In this document: positions 1 to 9,148 of the stretch, in pieces | Position numbering within the stretch: position 1 is the first letter of the stretch | Layout: each line of letters starts with the position of its first letter | NCBI GenBank assembly: GCA_021323335.1 | Contig: JAJTCN010000070.1 | Span: forward strand, 1 to 34,258 | Source of the DNA: Ramlibacter sp. | GTDB lineage: Bacteria; Pseudomonadota; Gammaproteobacteria; Burkholderiales; Burkholderiaceae_C | Reading direction: 5' to 3' | Length of the DNA: 34,258 nt | Made by a program: the position numbers and the translations under genes | The notes under the pieces: generated by a model | Told to the model about the DNA's origin: nothing | What the model saw: only the letters and a program-made list of their open reading frames with translations | Databases searched by the model: none

Positions 1-1243
1 GTACGACCGCAACATCCTCATCGAACAGACCGACCCCGAACTCTGGGCCGCCATCCAGGCCGAGAACCGCCGCCAGGAAGAGCACATCGAGCTGATCGCG
101 AGCGAGAACTACGCCTCGCCCGCCGTCATGGCCGCCCAGGGCACCCAGCTCACCAACAAGTATGCCGAGGGCTACCCCGGCAAGCGCTATTACGGCGGCT
201 GCGAGAACGTCGACGTGGCCGAGCAGCTGGCCATCGACCGCATCAAGCAGATCTTCGGCTCGGACGCCGCCAACGTGCAGCCGCACTCCGGCGCGCAGGC
301 CAACGAAGCCGTCTTCCTGGCCTTCCTCAAGCCCGGCGACACCATCATGGGCATGAGCCTGGCCGAAGGCGGCCACCTCACCCACGGCATGGCGCTGAAC
401 ATGAGCGGCAAGTGGTTCAACGTCGTGAGCTACGGCCTGAACAAGGAAGAAGCCATCGACTACGACGCGATGGAGCGCAAGGCCCACGAACACAAGCCCA
501 AGCTGATCATCGCCGGGGCGTCCGCGTACTCGCTGCGCATCGACTTCGAGCGCTTTGCCAAGGTGGCGAAGGACGTGGGCGCGATCTTCATGGTCGACAT
601 GGCGCACTACGCCGGGCTGATCGCGGCGGGCGTGTACCCCAACCCGGTGCCGCACGCCGACGTGGTGACTTCCACCACCCACAAGAGCCTGCGCGGCCCG
701 CGCGGCGGCTTCATCCTGATGAAGTCGCAGCACGAGAAGGCGATCAACAGCGCCATCTTCCCCGGCCTGCAAGGCGGCCCGCTGATGCACGTCATCGCCG
801 CCAAGGCGGTCGCTTTCAAGGAAGCGCTGGCGCCGGAGTTCAAGGCCTACCAGCAGCAGGTGGTGAAGAACGCCCAGGTGGTGGCCGAGACGCTGGTGCA
901 GCGGGGCCTGCGGGTGGTGAGCGGCCGGACCGAAAGCCACGTGATGCTGGTGGACCTGCGCTCCAAGGGCATCACCGGCAAGGAAGCCGAGGCGGTGCTG
1001 GGCCAGGCGCACATGACGATCAACAAGAACGCCATTCCGAACGACCCGGAAAAGCCGATGGTCACCAGCGGCCTGCGCATCGGCACGCCGGCCATGACCA
1101 CGCGCGGCTTCAAGGAAGAAGAGGCGCGACTGACGGCCAACCTGGTCGCCGACGTCCTCGACAAGCCGCGGGACGCGGCCAACATCGCCGCGGTGCGCGA
1201 CAAGGTCAACGCCCTGACACGCCGCTTCCCGGTCTACAAATAG
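1..1243 (+). CDS. glyA: Serine hydroxymethyltransferase, 5'-partial
   Basis: PLP enzyme converting serine and tetrahydrofolate to glycine and 5,10-methylene-tetrahydrofolate in the cytoplasm, the main one-carbon source. The reading frame is open from base 2 and begins [18 protein letters not shown], the usual N-terminus of proteobacterial GlyA after the initiator Met; base 1 (g) is probably the last base of the ATG, so only two bases are missing. The PLP-binding lysine is in [13 protein letters not shown] (codon 683-685, Lys229 with Met counted, as in E. coli). About 414 residues, full family length. nrdR starts 7 bp after the stop, as is common in betaproteobacteria. An internal ATG at 128 is not the start because strongly conserved sequence lies upstream of it. 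Confidence 0.97.
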   Translation, partial: YDRNILIEQTDPELWAAIQAENRRQEEHIELIASENYASPAVMAAQGTQLTNKYAEGYPGKRYYGGCENVDVAEQLAIDRIKQIFGSDAANVQPHSGAQANEAVFLAFLKPGDTIMGMSLAEGGHLTHGMALNMSGKWFNVVSYGLNKEEAIDYDAMERKAHEHKPKLIIAGASAYSLRIDFERFAKVAKDVGAIFMVDMAHYAGLIAAGVYPNPVPHADVVTSTTHKSLRGPRGGFILMKSQHEKAINSAIFPGLQGGPLMHVIAAKAVAFKEALAPEFKAYQQQVVKNAQVVAETLVQRGLRVVSGRTESHVMLVDLRSKGITGKEAEAVLGQAHMTINKNAIPNDPEKPMVTSGLRIGTPAMTTRGFKEEEARLTANLVADVLDKPRDAANIAAVRDKVNALTRRFPVYK

Positions 1244-1250
1244 GCGCCCC

Positions 1251-1700
1251 ATGAAATGCCCGTTCTGCAGCCATGACGAGACCCAGGTGGTCGAGACACG
1301 CATGGCGGAGGACGGGGACTTCATCCGCCGCCGCCGCCAGTGCACCCACTGCGAGAAGCGCTTCACCACCTACGAGCGGCCGGACGTGACCTTCCCCGCG
1401 GTGGTGAAGAAGGACGGCCGGCGCATCGACTACGAACGCGCCAAGCTGCTCGCCTCCATGAACCTGGCGCTGCGCAAGCGCCCCGTCTCCACCGAGCAGA
1501 TCGACGGCGCCGTGGAGCGCATCGAGGAAAAGCTGCTGGCCCTGGGCGTGCGCGAACTGCCCTCCTCCCGCATCGGCGAGATGGTGATGCGCGAGCTCAA
1601 GAAGCTGGACAAGGTGGCGTACGTCCGCTTCGCCAGCGTGTACCGCAGCTTCGAGGACGTCGACGAGTTCCGCACCGTGATCGACGAGATCCGGCGGTAG
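1251..1700 (+). CDS. nrdR: Transcriptional repressor NrdR
   Basis: ATP/dATP-sensing repressor of ribonucleotide reductase genes. The 149-residue protein has the N-terminal zinc ribbon (CPFC near residues 3-6, CTHC near 31-34) followed by RFTTYERPD and an ATP-cone (about residues 45-140) with KKDGRR and KRPVS motifs. Length matches the family (E. coli NrdR is 149 aa). It sits 7 bp behind glyA and probably shares its transcript. The next gene is convergent, with a hairpin between them. Confidence 0.97.
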   Translation: MKCPFCSHDETQVVETRMAEDGDFIRRRRQCTHCEKRFTTYERPDVTFPAVVKKDGRRIDYERAKLLASMNLALRKRPVSTEQIDGAVERIEEKLLALGVRELPSSRIGEMVMRELKKLDKVAYVRFASVYRSFEDVDEFRTVIDEIRR

Positions 1701-1718
1701 GCTGCACCACGCGTGCCG

Positions 1719-1740
1719 GGGTCGGCTCGTCGCCGGACCC
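1719..1740. terminator. Hairpin between convergent nrdR and the TonB-like gene
   Basis: GGGT-CGGC (1719-1726) pairs with GCCG-ACCC (1732-1740) around a 5-base loop, with one bulged G at 1736. It lies in the 43-bp gap between convergent stops. There is no T tract on either side, so it is a possible bidirectional transcript end rather than a standard intrinsic terminator. Confidence 0.35.
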
Positions 1741-1743
1741 GAC

Positions 1744-2382
1744 CTACGACTTCAGACCGCCGCCGCGCGACGGCGCCCTGAAGTCGATCTCCAGCCGCAC
1801 CTGCGAACGCACCGCGACGCTGTCCAGTTCCCCTGGGCTGAAGCGGGCCGCGGCAAACGCTTCGCGGATGCTGCGCTCGAAGGCCGGGTGCACGTCCGGC
1901 GTGTCCAGCCGCAGCTTCTGCACCGCTCCGCGCTCGTCGATGAACAGGGTCACCCGCACCTTCAGGTCCACCGTGCCGTCCACGTCCGCCGGGAACGGCA
2001 CGTCCACGTGCCCGACCAGCCTGGGCGGCACGGTGAGCTGGCCACGGGGCAGGTAAGGCGGCTCGGGCGCCGGCGCTGCGGTGCGCTCCGGCGTGGGCGC
2101 CGCGGCCTGCGGGGGACTCGCGGCGGCCGTTTCCCGCGGAGGAGCCGGCAGGGCGGACTCGGTGGTGCCGCGCAGCGTGGCAGGCGATTCCGGCGCTGCG
2201 GGCTGCGGCGCGACCGCAGGCGCGCTGGGTTGCACCGGCCGCACCTGGAACGCCAGCGGCGCGCCTTGCAGCGCGCCGTGGGGGGCGGAAGCCGGCTGCA
2301 CCGTCGCCAGCCAGGCGAACACCGCCCCGTGCCCCAGCAGGGTCAGCGCGACGGCCTGCCAGAACCCGCGGCGGCGCTCCAA
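1744..2382 (-). CDS. TonB-like energy transducer protein at the end of the pil operon
   Basis: A 212-residue protein with a short cytoplasmic N-terminus, one membrane segment (about residues 8-28), a Pro/Ala-rich periplasmic linker (about 30-125) and a C-terminal domain of TonB_C type (about 130-205: VDLKVRVTLFIDERGAVQKL, then AFERSIREAFAAARFSPGE). This layout is that of TonB/energy-transducer proteins, which couple inner-membrane force to outer-membrane receptors; no exbB/exbD is present here. The start is a TTG at 2382-2380, one base after the pilY1 stop, so it is probably translated by coupling to pilY1. The partner is unknown. It could instead act as a pilus-associated periplasmic protein. 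Confidence 0.75.
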   Translation of the reverse strand: MERRRGFWQAVALTLLGHGAVFAWLATVQPASAPHGALQGAPLAFQVRPVQPSAPAVAPQPAAPESPATLRGTTESALPAPPRETAAASPPQAAAPTPERTAAPAPEPPYLPRGQLTVPPRLVGHVDVPFPADVDGTVDLKVRVTLFIDERGAVQKLRLDTPDVHPAFERSIREAFAAARFSPGELDSVAVRSQVRLEIDFRAPSRGGGLKS

Positions 2383-2383
2383 C

Positions 2384-5300
2384 TCAATCCACCAGTTCTC
2401 GCCAGGACGTCCGCTTCAGCGTGTTGGTGCTGGTGGTCGGCGAACCCACCAGGGACTGCAGCGTGCCATCGCTTCGCGTGATGATGCTGACCACGCTGCC
2501 GGCGGCGGAGCCGGTGGTCAGCTGGACCAGCGTCAGGCCCTGGATCATCACGTTGCCGACGTAGGTGGAGGTCGATCCGCCGGTGCCGATATTGAATTCG
2601 TACAGGAAGGACTGGCCGCCGACCGTGCAGCTGTCGTTGCTGGGCAGGTTGGAGCCCACGAACAGCGTTTCCAGCGCGAGCTGCGGGTTGACCGACACCC
2701 GCTCGCCCGCCGGCAGGTCCGCGCGCCAGCCCGCCTTGGTCAGCCAGTCGACCGCGTTGTTGCTGCTGGTGCGGGTCGTCCCGCTGGTGGTGATGGTCTG
2801 CGCCACGAAGTTCGCGTTGGTGCGGACCACGCCGTAGCTCGCATTCACCAGCGGATCCTTCATCGCATAGATCGACTGCACGCGCGCGTCGGACAGGTCG
2901 GTCGTGCCCAGGTACTTGCCGGTCGCGACGAACACCACCGGGTAGCGCGACCCGTTGTGGCTGACCTCGGCCAGGGAGACCTTCGAGGTCACCGGCTGCG
3001 GCGTGCCGTCGGTGCTGGTCAGTTGCGCCAGCAGCAGGGCGGCGTTGTTGGGCGCCACGTGGCCGTCGAGGTCGAAGCGCCACACGTTGCCGAGCAGGTC
3101 GCCGCCGTAGAAGCGCTTGGACTGGTTCACCAGTTCCGAGTCCACCCACGAGTTGATCTTCGACAACCCGCTGGGCGTGGTGGTGTCGCCGGCCGGGGTG
3201 GTGCCCGAGGTGAAGGTGTCCACCGTCGTGATCAGTGCGCCGGTGTTGGCATCCAGCACGAACAGGTGGCCGTTGCCGTCACCGGGGCTGACGTTGTTGT
3301 AGCCCGACGCGAACACCACAACCCAGGTGCCGTCCTGCCGCTTGGTGATGATCGGGTTGCCGAAGCTCAGTCCCAGGTTGTCATTGCGGAACTCCCACAT
3401 CTGCTTGGGATTCGCCGGATCGGTCACGTCCAGCGCGTAGTAGCCGCGCCCGCCGGCATTGAGGCCGCCCACGACGATGGTCTTCCAGGCGCCGCCGACG
3501 TAGATGTCGCCCATCTGCGGCGAGCCGTCGACGAAATAGGAGTGGTTGTTGGCGTAGCCCCGGTCCGCCAGCTTGTACAGGTTGGGCATGACGAACGAGG
3601 GGATGTAGGCCCACAGTTCGTTGCCGGTGATGCGGTCGAAGGCATGCAACATGCCGTCGTTGGCCGCGGCCAGCACCACGGCGGTCCGGGTGGCATTGGC
3701 GGTCACGAAGGACTGGTAGCCGTTCTCCGTGTACTTGAAGCCGGGTTTGCCGACGAACAGCGGGGAGGCGTTGATGATGTCGCCCAGCAGGTTGTCCCGC
3801 TGGCGATAGAAGTCCATCGTCCGGTCGCCGCGGATGTAGTTCACCAGGTTGGCGGCCGTGTTGGCGCTGGTCGTGTCGTCCGTGTTCAGGTCCACGCACT
3901 GCGCGGGCGCGCTGCCACCGTCCGCTCCTGCCTTGGTGCAGAAATCCTGGAACGAACCGATGTAGCCGTCGGTGGCCAGGTTCGCCGCGGTGAAGGTCCG
4001 CAGGTCGGAGCCGCCGCCGGGATTGCGGTAGTAGATGGTGCGGCTGGCTGCCGTCTGCGTGTCCAGGCGCGCCTTGGCGGACCAGGTCGGCGTGGTCGAG
4101 ATGGTGCCGTTGCCGGGGTCGATGCGGAACGAGAGCACGTCACCCACCCACTTCTGGGTGGTGAACTGCGCCACGTAGATGTCGTTGTCGCCCGCCACCG
4201 GTTGCAGCGAGGACGTGGACGCCGCGGAAGCCGCGCCGGTCACCGCCTTGATGGAGTCGAGCGCCGAGTTCAGGCTGTTGGCCAGCGAAGTCGGGTCGCC
4301 CGCGCTGAAGTACTGGCCGCGTCCGTTGACGGCGGCGTGCCACAGGTCGTCGATGTTCTCCGGGCCGCCGCCGCTGGACGAGACGGTGGGAGTCGACCAG
4401 TCCTTGCTGCTGTTGGTGATGTCGAAGAAATCGCCGGACAGCTGCGTCAGGTAGTTGGGGTCGTACTTCAGGAAGCCGTTGGCGCCGAGGCCCAGGGTGA
4501 ACGTCGTCATGTGCTGCCACGTGGCCTGGTCGCCATACGAGTGCGCCGCGTCGTTGACGTTCCCCGACACGTTGTTCGCGCAGACGCTGGTGCCGAGCGC
4601 GCCCGTGCAGTTGCCCAGCCCGCTGTCCCGCAGGTCTGTCTGGTAGTAGTACATCGCCACGTCGGCCAGCGTGTTGGAGGTGCCGCCGTTGGTCGTGGTG
4701 GCCGTGGTGGAAGTGTGCGGACCTTCCACGCTGTTGACGGTGGCGACCGTGCTCGCGGCGCTGCCGTTCTGCGTGCGCGTCGGGCCGGTCGTGCTGACGA
4801 CGCCGTTCGACACCGGCGGCTGCGCCGTCGTCGTCGAAGGCAGGTTCGAGGTCACTGCACTGGGGTTGGACGCGTCGCTCACGCAGGTGGCGCCGGCGGC
4901 GAGCGTGTTGGTCGCGGTCACCACCCACGGCGACAGGCCGGCCGCGGTGGTGGTCGCCGGCACGCCCATCTGGCGCGTGGTGGTGGCGGTGCCCGTCGTG
5001 GTGGTCGGCGCGGAGTTCGTAGTGGTGGTGGACAGCGTGCCTTGCGTCGTGTTGTCGCTGATCAGCGTACCGTTGACCACCTTCGTCACGCGCGTGTACG
5101 GCGTCGCTTCCACCACGGTGGCGGTATGGGTGGCCGTCGACCCCTGCAGCGTCGTGTCCGTCATGTACGTCGTGGAGATGGTGAGCTGGTCACGCATTTC
5201 CGTGACCCTGCGCTGCACGTCCCTGCCGCCGCTGCAATTGGAGCCGCCGGGGTAGATCGAGTAAGTGCCGCTGCCGGTCCCGTTGGCGCCGGACCGGTCG

Positions 5301-6943
5301 TACGTGAACTGCGTGGGGCTGAGGACGGTGACCGTCACGCCGGTGGCCCGGAAGCTGGTGTTGGTGCCGTCGGCGATGGTGACCACGTCCCCGGTGACGA
5401 GGCCGTGTCCGCCGCTGGCCGTGACGGTGATCACGTTGCCGCTGCGCGAAAGGTTGCTGCCGCCGAGGGTGAACTCGTTGACCAGGACAAAGTTCGTCCG
5501 GCTCTGGCCGGCGGTCGCGCTGGCCGGGGCGGTCGTCGTCGTGCTGCGCACCGTCGTGCTGGTGGTCACGTAAGGCGTCAGCACCGTGGAGACGGTCGTC
5601 TTGGTCACCGTCCAGGTTTCCGTGGTCGTGTCGGTGGCGCTGCCGCCGTCGAACATCGGGCGCAGCGTGGCGCCGCCGTCCTGCTGGCCGACGAGCGTGG
5701 TGCCGTTCAGCTTGTACGGGCCGTACGTGGAGGTTTCGAAGCCGGTGTTCCAGTAGCCGTCCGTGGACAGGATGGTGAAGTTGCGCTGGCACGAGTACTG
5801 GATCGGGTCAACCGTCTGGCTGGGCGCCTTCTTGGCGTAGTACTGGCCGGCCTTGGCGAGCGCCCCCCGCAGCGGCGTGGTGATGGACGGAACGGCCGCG
5901 TTCAGCTTGGTGTAGAACTTCTCCTTCTGCCCGGCGTCGTAATCGCGGATGTTCAGGAACTTGGTGCCTTCGACGGCGTCGGTGGAGCTGATGGTGGTGA
6001 AGCCCACGCGGTAGCGGCTGTCCACGGTGCGGAAAGCCCGCGACACCGAGGTTTTCATCAGCTTCATGCGGTCGGTGTAGTACTCCTTCCAGTTGGCGTA
6101 GTTCTGGGCAGCAGCGGTGACGCTGCCATCGATCGCGCCGGCGACGAAGACGCCCGCGCCGGGCTGGCTGCTGGTGACGGCCGCCAGGATGGGCGAGTTG
6201 CATTCCTTGAAGAAGGTGCTGCCCGTGGAGAGATTTCCGCTGGCGTCATAGGCGAAACCCAGCTTGCCCTGCGCGCCGGTGTACGTGAAGTAGCTGTTGG
6301 CGAGCCCGCGGCCGACCTTGACCCCCGACAGGCTGCCGCTGCCGACGACGGCCAGCACCTTGATCTGCAGCACGCCCGAGGTCGTGTTCCAGCTCGTGAC
6401 GGAGCCGGTGAAGTACTTGCTCGCCGTGCCGTAGACCGTCACGAGGCGGGACGTGCTCTCGGTGTCGGTGGAGAACCAGTTGCTCTGCCGGCTGCCGTCG
6501 GTGATGGTGACGTTGATCGTGGAACCGGCGGTCGGCCAGGTCGCGATGTCGGCGGCGCCGCGGATGTTGCTGACCTGGGTGGAAGGGTCCAGGACGCCGG
6601 TGTCGCCGAGCGCCAGCTCCGTGCCCTCGAAGTCCACCGGCGGCGAGTAGGTGACGGATGGGTCGTAGGCAACGCCGTTGCACTGCGCGGCGCGCTGGCC
6701 GTACTCGGTGGAGTCGAACTCGCTCGCCTCGTCCGGCATGTAGGCCCGCGCCATCGAGCCCGAATCGTCCAGGATGAACATGATGTTCGGCTTGACGGAG
6801 GCGTTGGAGGACGTGAACAGCGGCGCGTTGGCGATGTCGGTGGTCGCGGCGATGACCGTGCCGCAGAACAGTCCCGCCAGCAAAGCTGCCGCCCCGCGCG
6901 CTCGTCGCGCCCGGGACAGGAGGTGAAGTCGAGAGAGTTTCAT
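2384..6943 (-). CDS. pilY1: PilY1-type type IV pilus tip/biogenesis protein
   Basis: Large secreted protein (1519 aa) that primes and caps type IV pili and mediates adhesion and surface sensing. It has a signal peptide (about residues 1-33), a von Willebrand A-like domain with the metal-binding DDSGSM at 59-64, and a C-terminal PilC/PilY1 beta-propeller (about 1000-1500) with GDIINASPLFVGKPGF, AANDGMLHAFDRITGNELW and SYFVDGSPQMGDIYVGG. A threonine-rich segment of about 360 residues (roughly 395-755) is inserted inside the vWA-like domain. SD-like GGAAAGG precedes the ATG at 6943 by a few bases. pilX ends 24 bp upstream; the TonB-like gene follows after one base. The calcium site of the propeller is not certain from sight alone. 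Confidence 0.95.
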   Translation of the reverse strand: MKLSRLHLLSRARRARGAAALLAGLFCGTVIAATTDIANAPLFTSSNASVKPNIMFILDDSGSMARAYMPDEASEFDSTEYGQRAAQCNGVAYDPSVTYSPPVDFEGTELALGDTGVLDPSTQVSNIRGAADIATWPTAGSTINVTITDGSRQSNWFSTDTESTSRLVTVYGTASKYFTGSVTSWNTTSGVLQIKVLAVVGSGSLSGVKVGRGLANSYFTYTGAQGKLGFAYDASGNLSTGSTFFKECNSPILAAVTSSQPGAGVFVAGAIDGSVTAAAQNYANWKEYYTDRMKLMKTSVSRAFRTVDSRYRVGFTTISSTDAVEGTKFLNIRDYDAGQKEKFYTKLNAAVPSITTPLRGALAKAGQYYAKKAPSQTVDPIQYSCQRNFTILSTDGYWNTGFETSTYGPYKLNGTTLVGQQDGGATLRPMFDGGSATDTTTETWTVTKTTVSTVLTPYVTTSTTVRSTTTTAPASATAGQSRTNFVLVNEFTLGGSNLSRSGNVITVTASGGHGLVTGDVVTIADGTNTSFRATGVTVTVLSPTQFTYDRSGANGTGSGTYSIYPGGSNCSGGRDVQRRVTEMRDQLTISTTYMTDTTLQGSTATHTATVVEATPYTRVTKVVNGTLISDNTTQGTLSTTTTNSAPTTTTGTATTTRQMGVPATTTAAGLSPWVVTATNTLAAGATCVSDASNPSAVTSNLPSTTTAQPPVSNGVVSTTGPTRTQNGSAASTVATVNSVEGPHTSTTATTTNGGTSNTLADVAMYYYQTDLRDSGLGNCTGALGTSVCANNVSGNVNDAAHSYGDQATWQHMTTFTLGLGANGFLKYDPNYLTQLSGDFFDITNSSKDWSTPTVSSSGGGPENIDDLWHAAVNGRGQYFSAGDPTSLANSLNSALDSIKAVTGAASAASTSSLQPVAGDNDIYVAQFTTQKWVGDVLSFRIDPGNGTISTTPTWSAKARLDTQTAASRTIYYRNPGGGSDLRTFTAANLATDGYIGSFQDFCTKAGADGGSAPAQCVDLNTDDTTSANTAANLVNYIRGDRTMDFYRQRDNLLGDIINASPLFVGKPGFKYTENGYQSFVTANATRTAVVLAAANDGMLHAFDRITGNELWAYIPSFVMPNLYKLADRGYANNHSYFVDGSPQMGDIYVGGAWKTIVVGGLNAGGRGYYALDVTDPANPKQMWEFRNDNLGLSFGNPIITKRQDGTWVVVFASGYNNVSPGDGNGHLFVLDANTGALITTVDTFTSGTTPAGDTTTPSGLSKINSWVDSELVNQSKRFYGGDLLGNVWRFDLDGHVAPNNAALLLAQLTSTDGTPQPVTSKVSLAEVSHNGSRYPVVFVATGKYLGTTDLSDARVQSIYAMKDPLVNASYGVVRTNANFVAQTITTSGTTRTSSNNAVDWLTKAGWRADLPAGERVSVNPQLALETLFVGSNLPSNDSCTVGGQSFLYEFNIGTGGSTSTYVGNVMIQGLTLVQLTTGSAAGSVVSIITRSDGTLQSLVGSPTTSTNTLKRTSWRELVD

Positions 6944-6967
6944 GATGGCCTTTCCAGCGGCTGTCCG

Positions 6968-7633
6968 TCAGAAGTGGACAAGTGATTCGGTGTAGCTCAC
7001 GGTATTGCGGGGCCCTTCCACGCGCACGATGACGCGGTAGTAGGGGCCTGCGATGCCGGTGCTGATGCGGCCGCCGGGGTTGAGCTCGCCGCGCTCGAGC
7101 GCGGTCGATGTGGAAGTTGCTGCCGGGCGAACGCACAGGTTCACCCCGCTCGGGGCGCCCACCTGGTCGCACAGGCGCGTGATGACCCACTGCACCTTGT
7201 TCCCGTTGACCTGCGTGCCCGTGAAGGGCAGCACGTCGCAGTTCTCGTAGGTTCCGGTGGTGGCGCCATTGCAGTCGCCGTCCCAGTTGACCAGCGGAAG
7301 CTTGTTGGTCGTCGAGGTATGGTTGCCGGTGGGGTCGAGCTTGTCGATGCTGCTGGCGTAATAGCCCCGGGCGATGTTGTTGGCGTTCAGCGTGCTGCCC
7401 GAAGCGTTGGCCGTGAGCCAGACCAATGCCTCTTCCGTGCCGCGGGAACTGGAGGTGATCGTGTCCTGCTTGAAGGCCAGGTTGCCCAGGATCAGCGTCC
7501 CGGTGTCCACCGAGCGCGTCAGCGCCACGGCGCCGAAGCCCAGGATCACCAGCGCCATCAGCGAGAACAGCAGCGAGATGCCGCGCTGGGAACCGCGCGG
7601 GGTGGATCGGCGAAGGTGGGACAAGCGGTTCAT
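6968..7633 (-). CDS. pilX: Type IV pilus minor pilin PilX
   Basis: A 221-residue minor pilin, a core member of the priming complex at the pilus tip. The N-terminus has the prepilin form QRG|ISLLFSLMALVILGFGAVAL, with a cleavage glycine and hydrophobic helix but no glutamate at position +5 of the mature protein. That absence is also seen in known PilX and in the related GspK, which sit at the tip. Low-similarity C-terminal region with Cys residues and a GPYYRVIVRVEG strand. The ATG (7633-7631) overlaps the pilW stop as ATGA, which fixes the start; the longer upstream reading frame is a shadow of pilW. Confidence 0.88.
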   Translation of the reverse strand: MNRLSHLRRSTPRGSQRGISLLFSLMALVILGFGAVALTRSVDTGTLILGNLAFKQDTITSSSRGTEEALVWLTANASGSTLNANNIARGYYASSIDKLDPTGNHTSTTNKLPLVNWDGDCNGATTGTYENCDVLPFTGTQVNGNKVQWVITRLCDQVGAPSGVNLCVRPAATSTSTALERGELNPGGRISTGIAGPYYRVIVRVEGPRNTVSYTESLVHF

Positions 7634-8748
7634 GAGGACCACAGCATGTTGCGCAACGGCACGATGGTGTCGAACAGGCGGTAGCGGTAGCGCTTCCAGT
7701 CGTCCCCCAGGCCGTCGATCTTGATGGAGATGCAGCGGCTGGCGGCGCCGGAGGTCGTGGTGCAGGCGGCGCTGCCGGCCACCGTGCCCGCGGTGCCCAC
7801 GTCCCAGGCGACGTTGGTGTGGGTGACGTCTTCCTTCTCGTACTGGCTGTTGCGCGCGACCACGGCGATGCGCACGGCGATGACCTGCTGCCACAGCGCG
7901 GGGGTCGCCGGCGCCACGTTGTCCCAGGTGTCGACGACGCCCGGGGTCACCGTGGCCTTGCCGTACAGCGCCTGCAACTGAACGATGTTGGGGAACAGCT
8001 CGGTGGCGGCGGGGTAGTCCGGCTCCGAGGTGGTCGCGTCCAGGGTCAGCGTCCGCACCGTCAGCGCGTTGCCGGCGATGGCATACGTCACGTCCATCGG
8101 CGTGCCCATGTTGAGCAGCGCGCCGCCATCGGGGAACAGGCCGGCTGCCGGCGGGCCCGCGTTCCAGCCGCTGGTGGCGCCGTTCACGACCTCCGGCACG
8201 CTGCCGGGGTTGGCGGTCACCTGCATCACGCGGCAGGGCACGCTGGGCGCGCTGTTGATGGCGTCGGCTGCGATCACGAGGTCGCCGCTGACGATGCTGC
8301 GAACGCTGCCGACGGGATAGTTGGTGAGGCTGTTGCCGGGGGCGACGATGCGCAGCGGCACCGAAAACGAGCTCTTGCCGCTGGCCAGGACGCGCAAGGA
8401 ATCCGGGGCGCCGGAGGCGCCGTCCGTGATCGTCAGGGGCACCAGGCTCGCCGGGAAGTCCGTCACGGGGGCGCCGTTGAACACCGCGGTCAGCGTGCAG
8501 CCGATCACGTTGGGCGTGGTGGTGAAGCCGTAGCCGGCCGGCTGCAGCGCGCGCTGCAGCGTCGCCAGCGCCAGCGCGCCGTTGACCTGCGCGTCCGAGC
8601 CCGAGGTCGTCGTGCGCTTCTGGCCTTCGGAGTTCACCAGGACGTGGGTCACGGCGAGGCTGGCCATCAGGCCGATCAGCACGCCGATCATCAGCTCGAT
8701 CAGCGTGAAGCCCGACTGGCGCCTAATTGATGGAACTGGTGACGACAT
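7630..8748 (-). CDS. pilW: Type IV pilus minor pilin PilW
   Basis: A 372-residue minor pilin, longer than other pilins as usual for PilW. The N-terminus QSGFTLIELMIGVLIGLMAS is a prepilin peptidase site with Glu+5 and hydrophobic helix (about residues 11-32); the rest is a large beta-rich periplasmic domain. It belongs to the PilV-PilW-PilX complex that initiates pilus assembly and recruits PilY1. Its ATG lies 26 bp inside the 3' end of pilV and its stop overlaps pilX, so all three are translationally coupled. Confidence 0.93.
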   Translation of the reverse strand: MSSPVPSIRRQSGFTLIELMIGVLIGLMASLAVTHVLVNSEGQKRTTTSGSDAQVNGALALATLQRALQPAGYGFTTTPNVIGCTLTAVFNGAPVTDFPASLVPLTITDGASGAPDSLRVLASGKSSFSVPLRIVAPGNSLTNYPVGSVRSIVSGDLVIAADAINSAPSVPCRVMQVTANPGSVPEVVNGATSGWNAGPPAAGLFPDGGALLNMGTPMDVTYAIAGNALTVRTLTLDATTSEPDYPAATELFPNIVQLQALYGKATVTPGVVDTWDNVAPATPALWQQVIAVRIAVVARNSQYEKEDVTHTNVAWDVGTAGTVAGSAACTTTSGAASRCISIKIDGLGDDWKRYRYRLFDTIVPLRNMLWSS

Positions 8749-9148
8749 GGCTGTGCGTTCCCTCCGCGGCGGTGGACCAGGTGACGGTCATCGACACCAC
8801 GCCGGTGGCGGCGGTCGTGCTGATCTCGACGGCGCCGGCGGGCAATCCGGCTTCGACCTTCTGCACGAAGTCGTTGCAGGGCGCATAGGCATCGCAGCCG
8901 CCATCGGTGTTGTACTGGGCCAGGTTGGTCTTGTCGGCCCACATGTAGCCGAGCACCTGCGAACTCAGGTAGGCGGCGTCGGCGCGGTACTTGGCGCTGC
9001 CCTGCGCGCGGGTCATCGCCACCTGCAGGCCCACCAGGCCGATGATGCCGAAGGCGAAGATGAGGATGCCGACGAGCGCCTCGACCAGCGCCACGCCGCG
9101 CTGGCGGCGCGCCGCGGGCGTGCGGGAGATGTGCGGTTTCTTGCTCAT
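8723..9148 (-). CDS. pilV: Type IV pilus modification protein / minor pilin PilV
   Basis: A 141-residue minor pilin. The N-terminus ARRQRGVALVEALVGILIFAFG has the cleavage glycine (about residue 18), Glu+5 and hydrophobic helix typical of PilV (GspI-like). The ATG at 9148-9146 overlaps the stop of the upstream fimT-like gene as ATGA, which decides the start; the longer open frame upstream is noise. The gene overlaps pilW by 26 bp. Two cysteines in GGCDAYAPC (about residues 88-94) could form a disulfide. Confidence 0.9.
   Translation of the reverse strand: MSKKPHISRTPAARRQRGVALVEALVGILIFAFGIIGLVGLQVAMTRAQGSAKYRADAAYLSSQVLGYMWADKTNLAQYNTDGGCDAYAPCNDFVQKVEAGLPAGAVEISTTAATGVVSMTVTWSTAAEGTHSHVVTSSIN

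Noticed and set aside
128..1243. glyA starting at ATG 128
   Set aside because: Conserved GlyA sequence continues upstream to the window edge, so this Met is internal.
2081..6985. Long plus-strand open frame of 1634 codons opposite pilY1
   Set aside because: It is antisense to pilY1 and its translation is Arg/Gly/Val-rich without any family motif; in very GC-rich DNA such shadow frames are expected.
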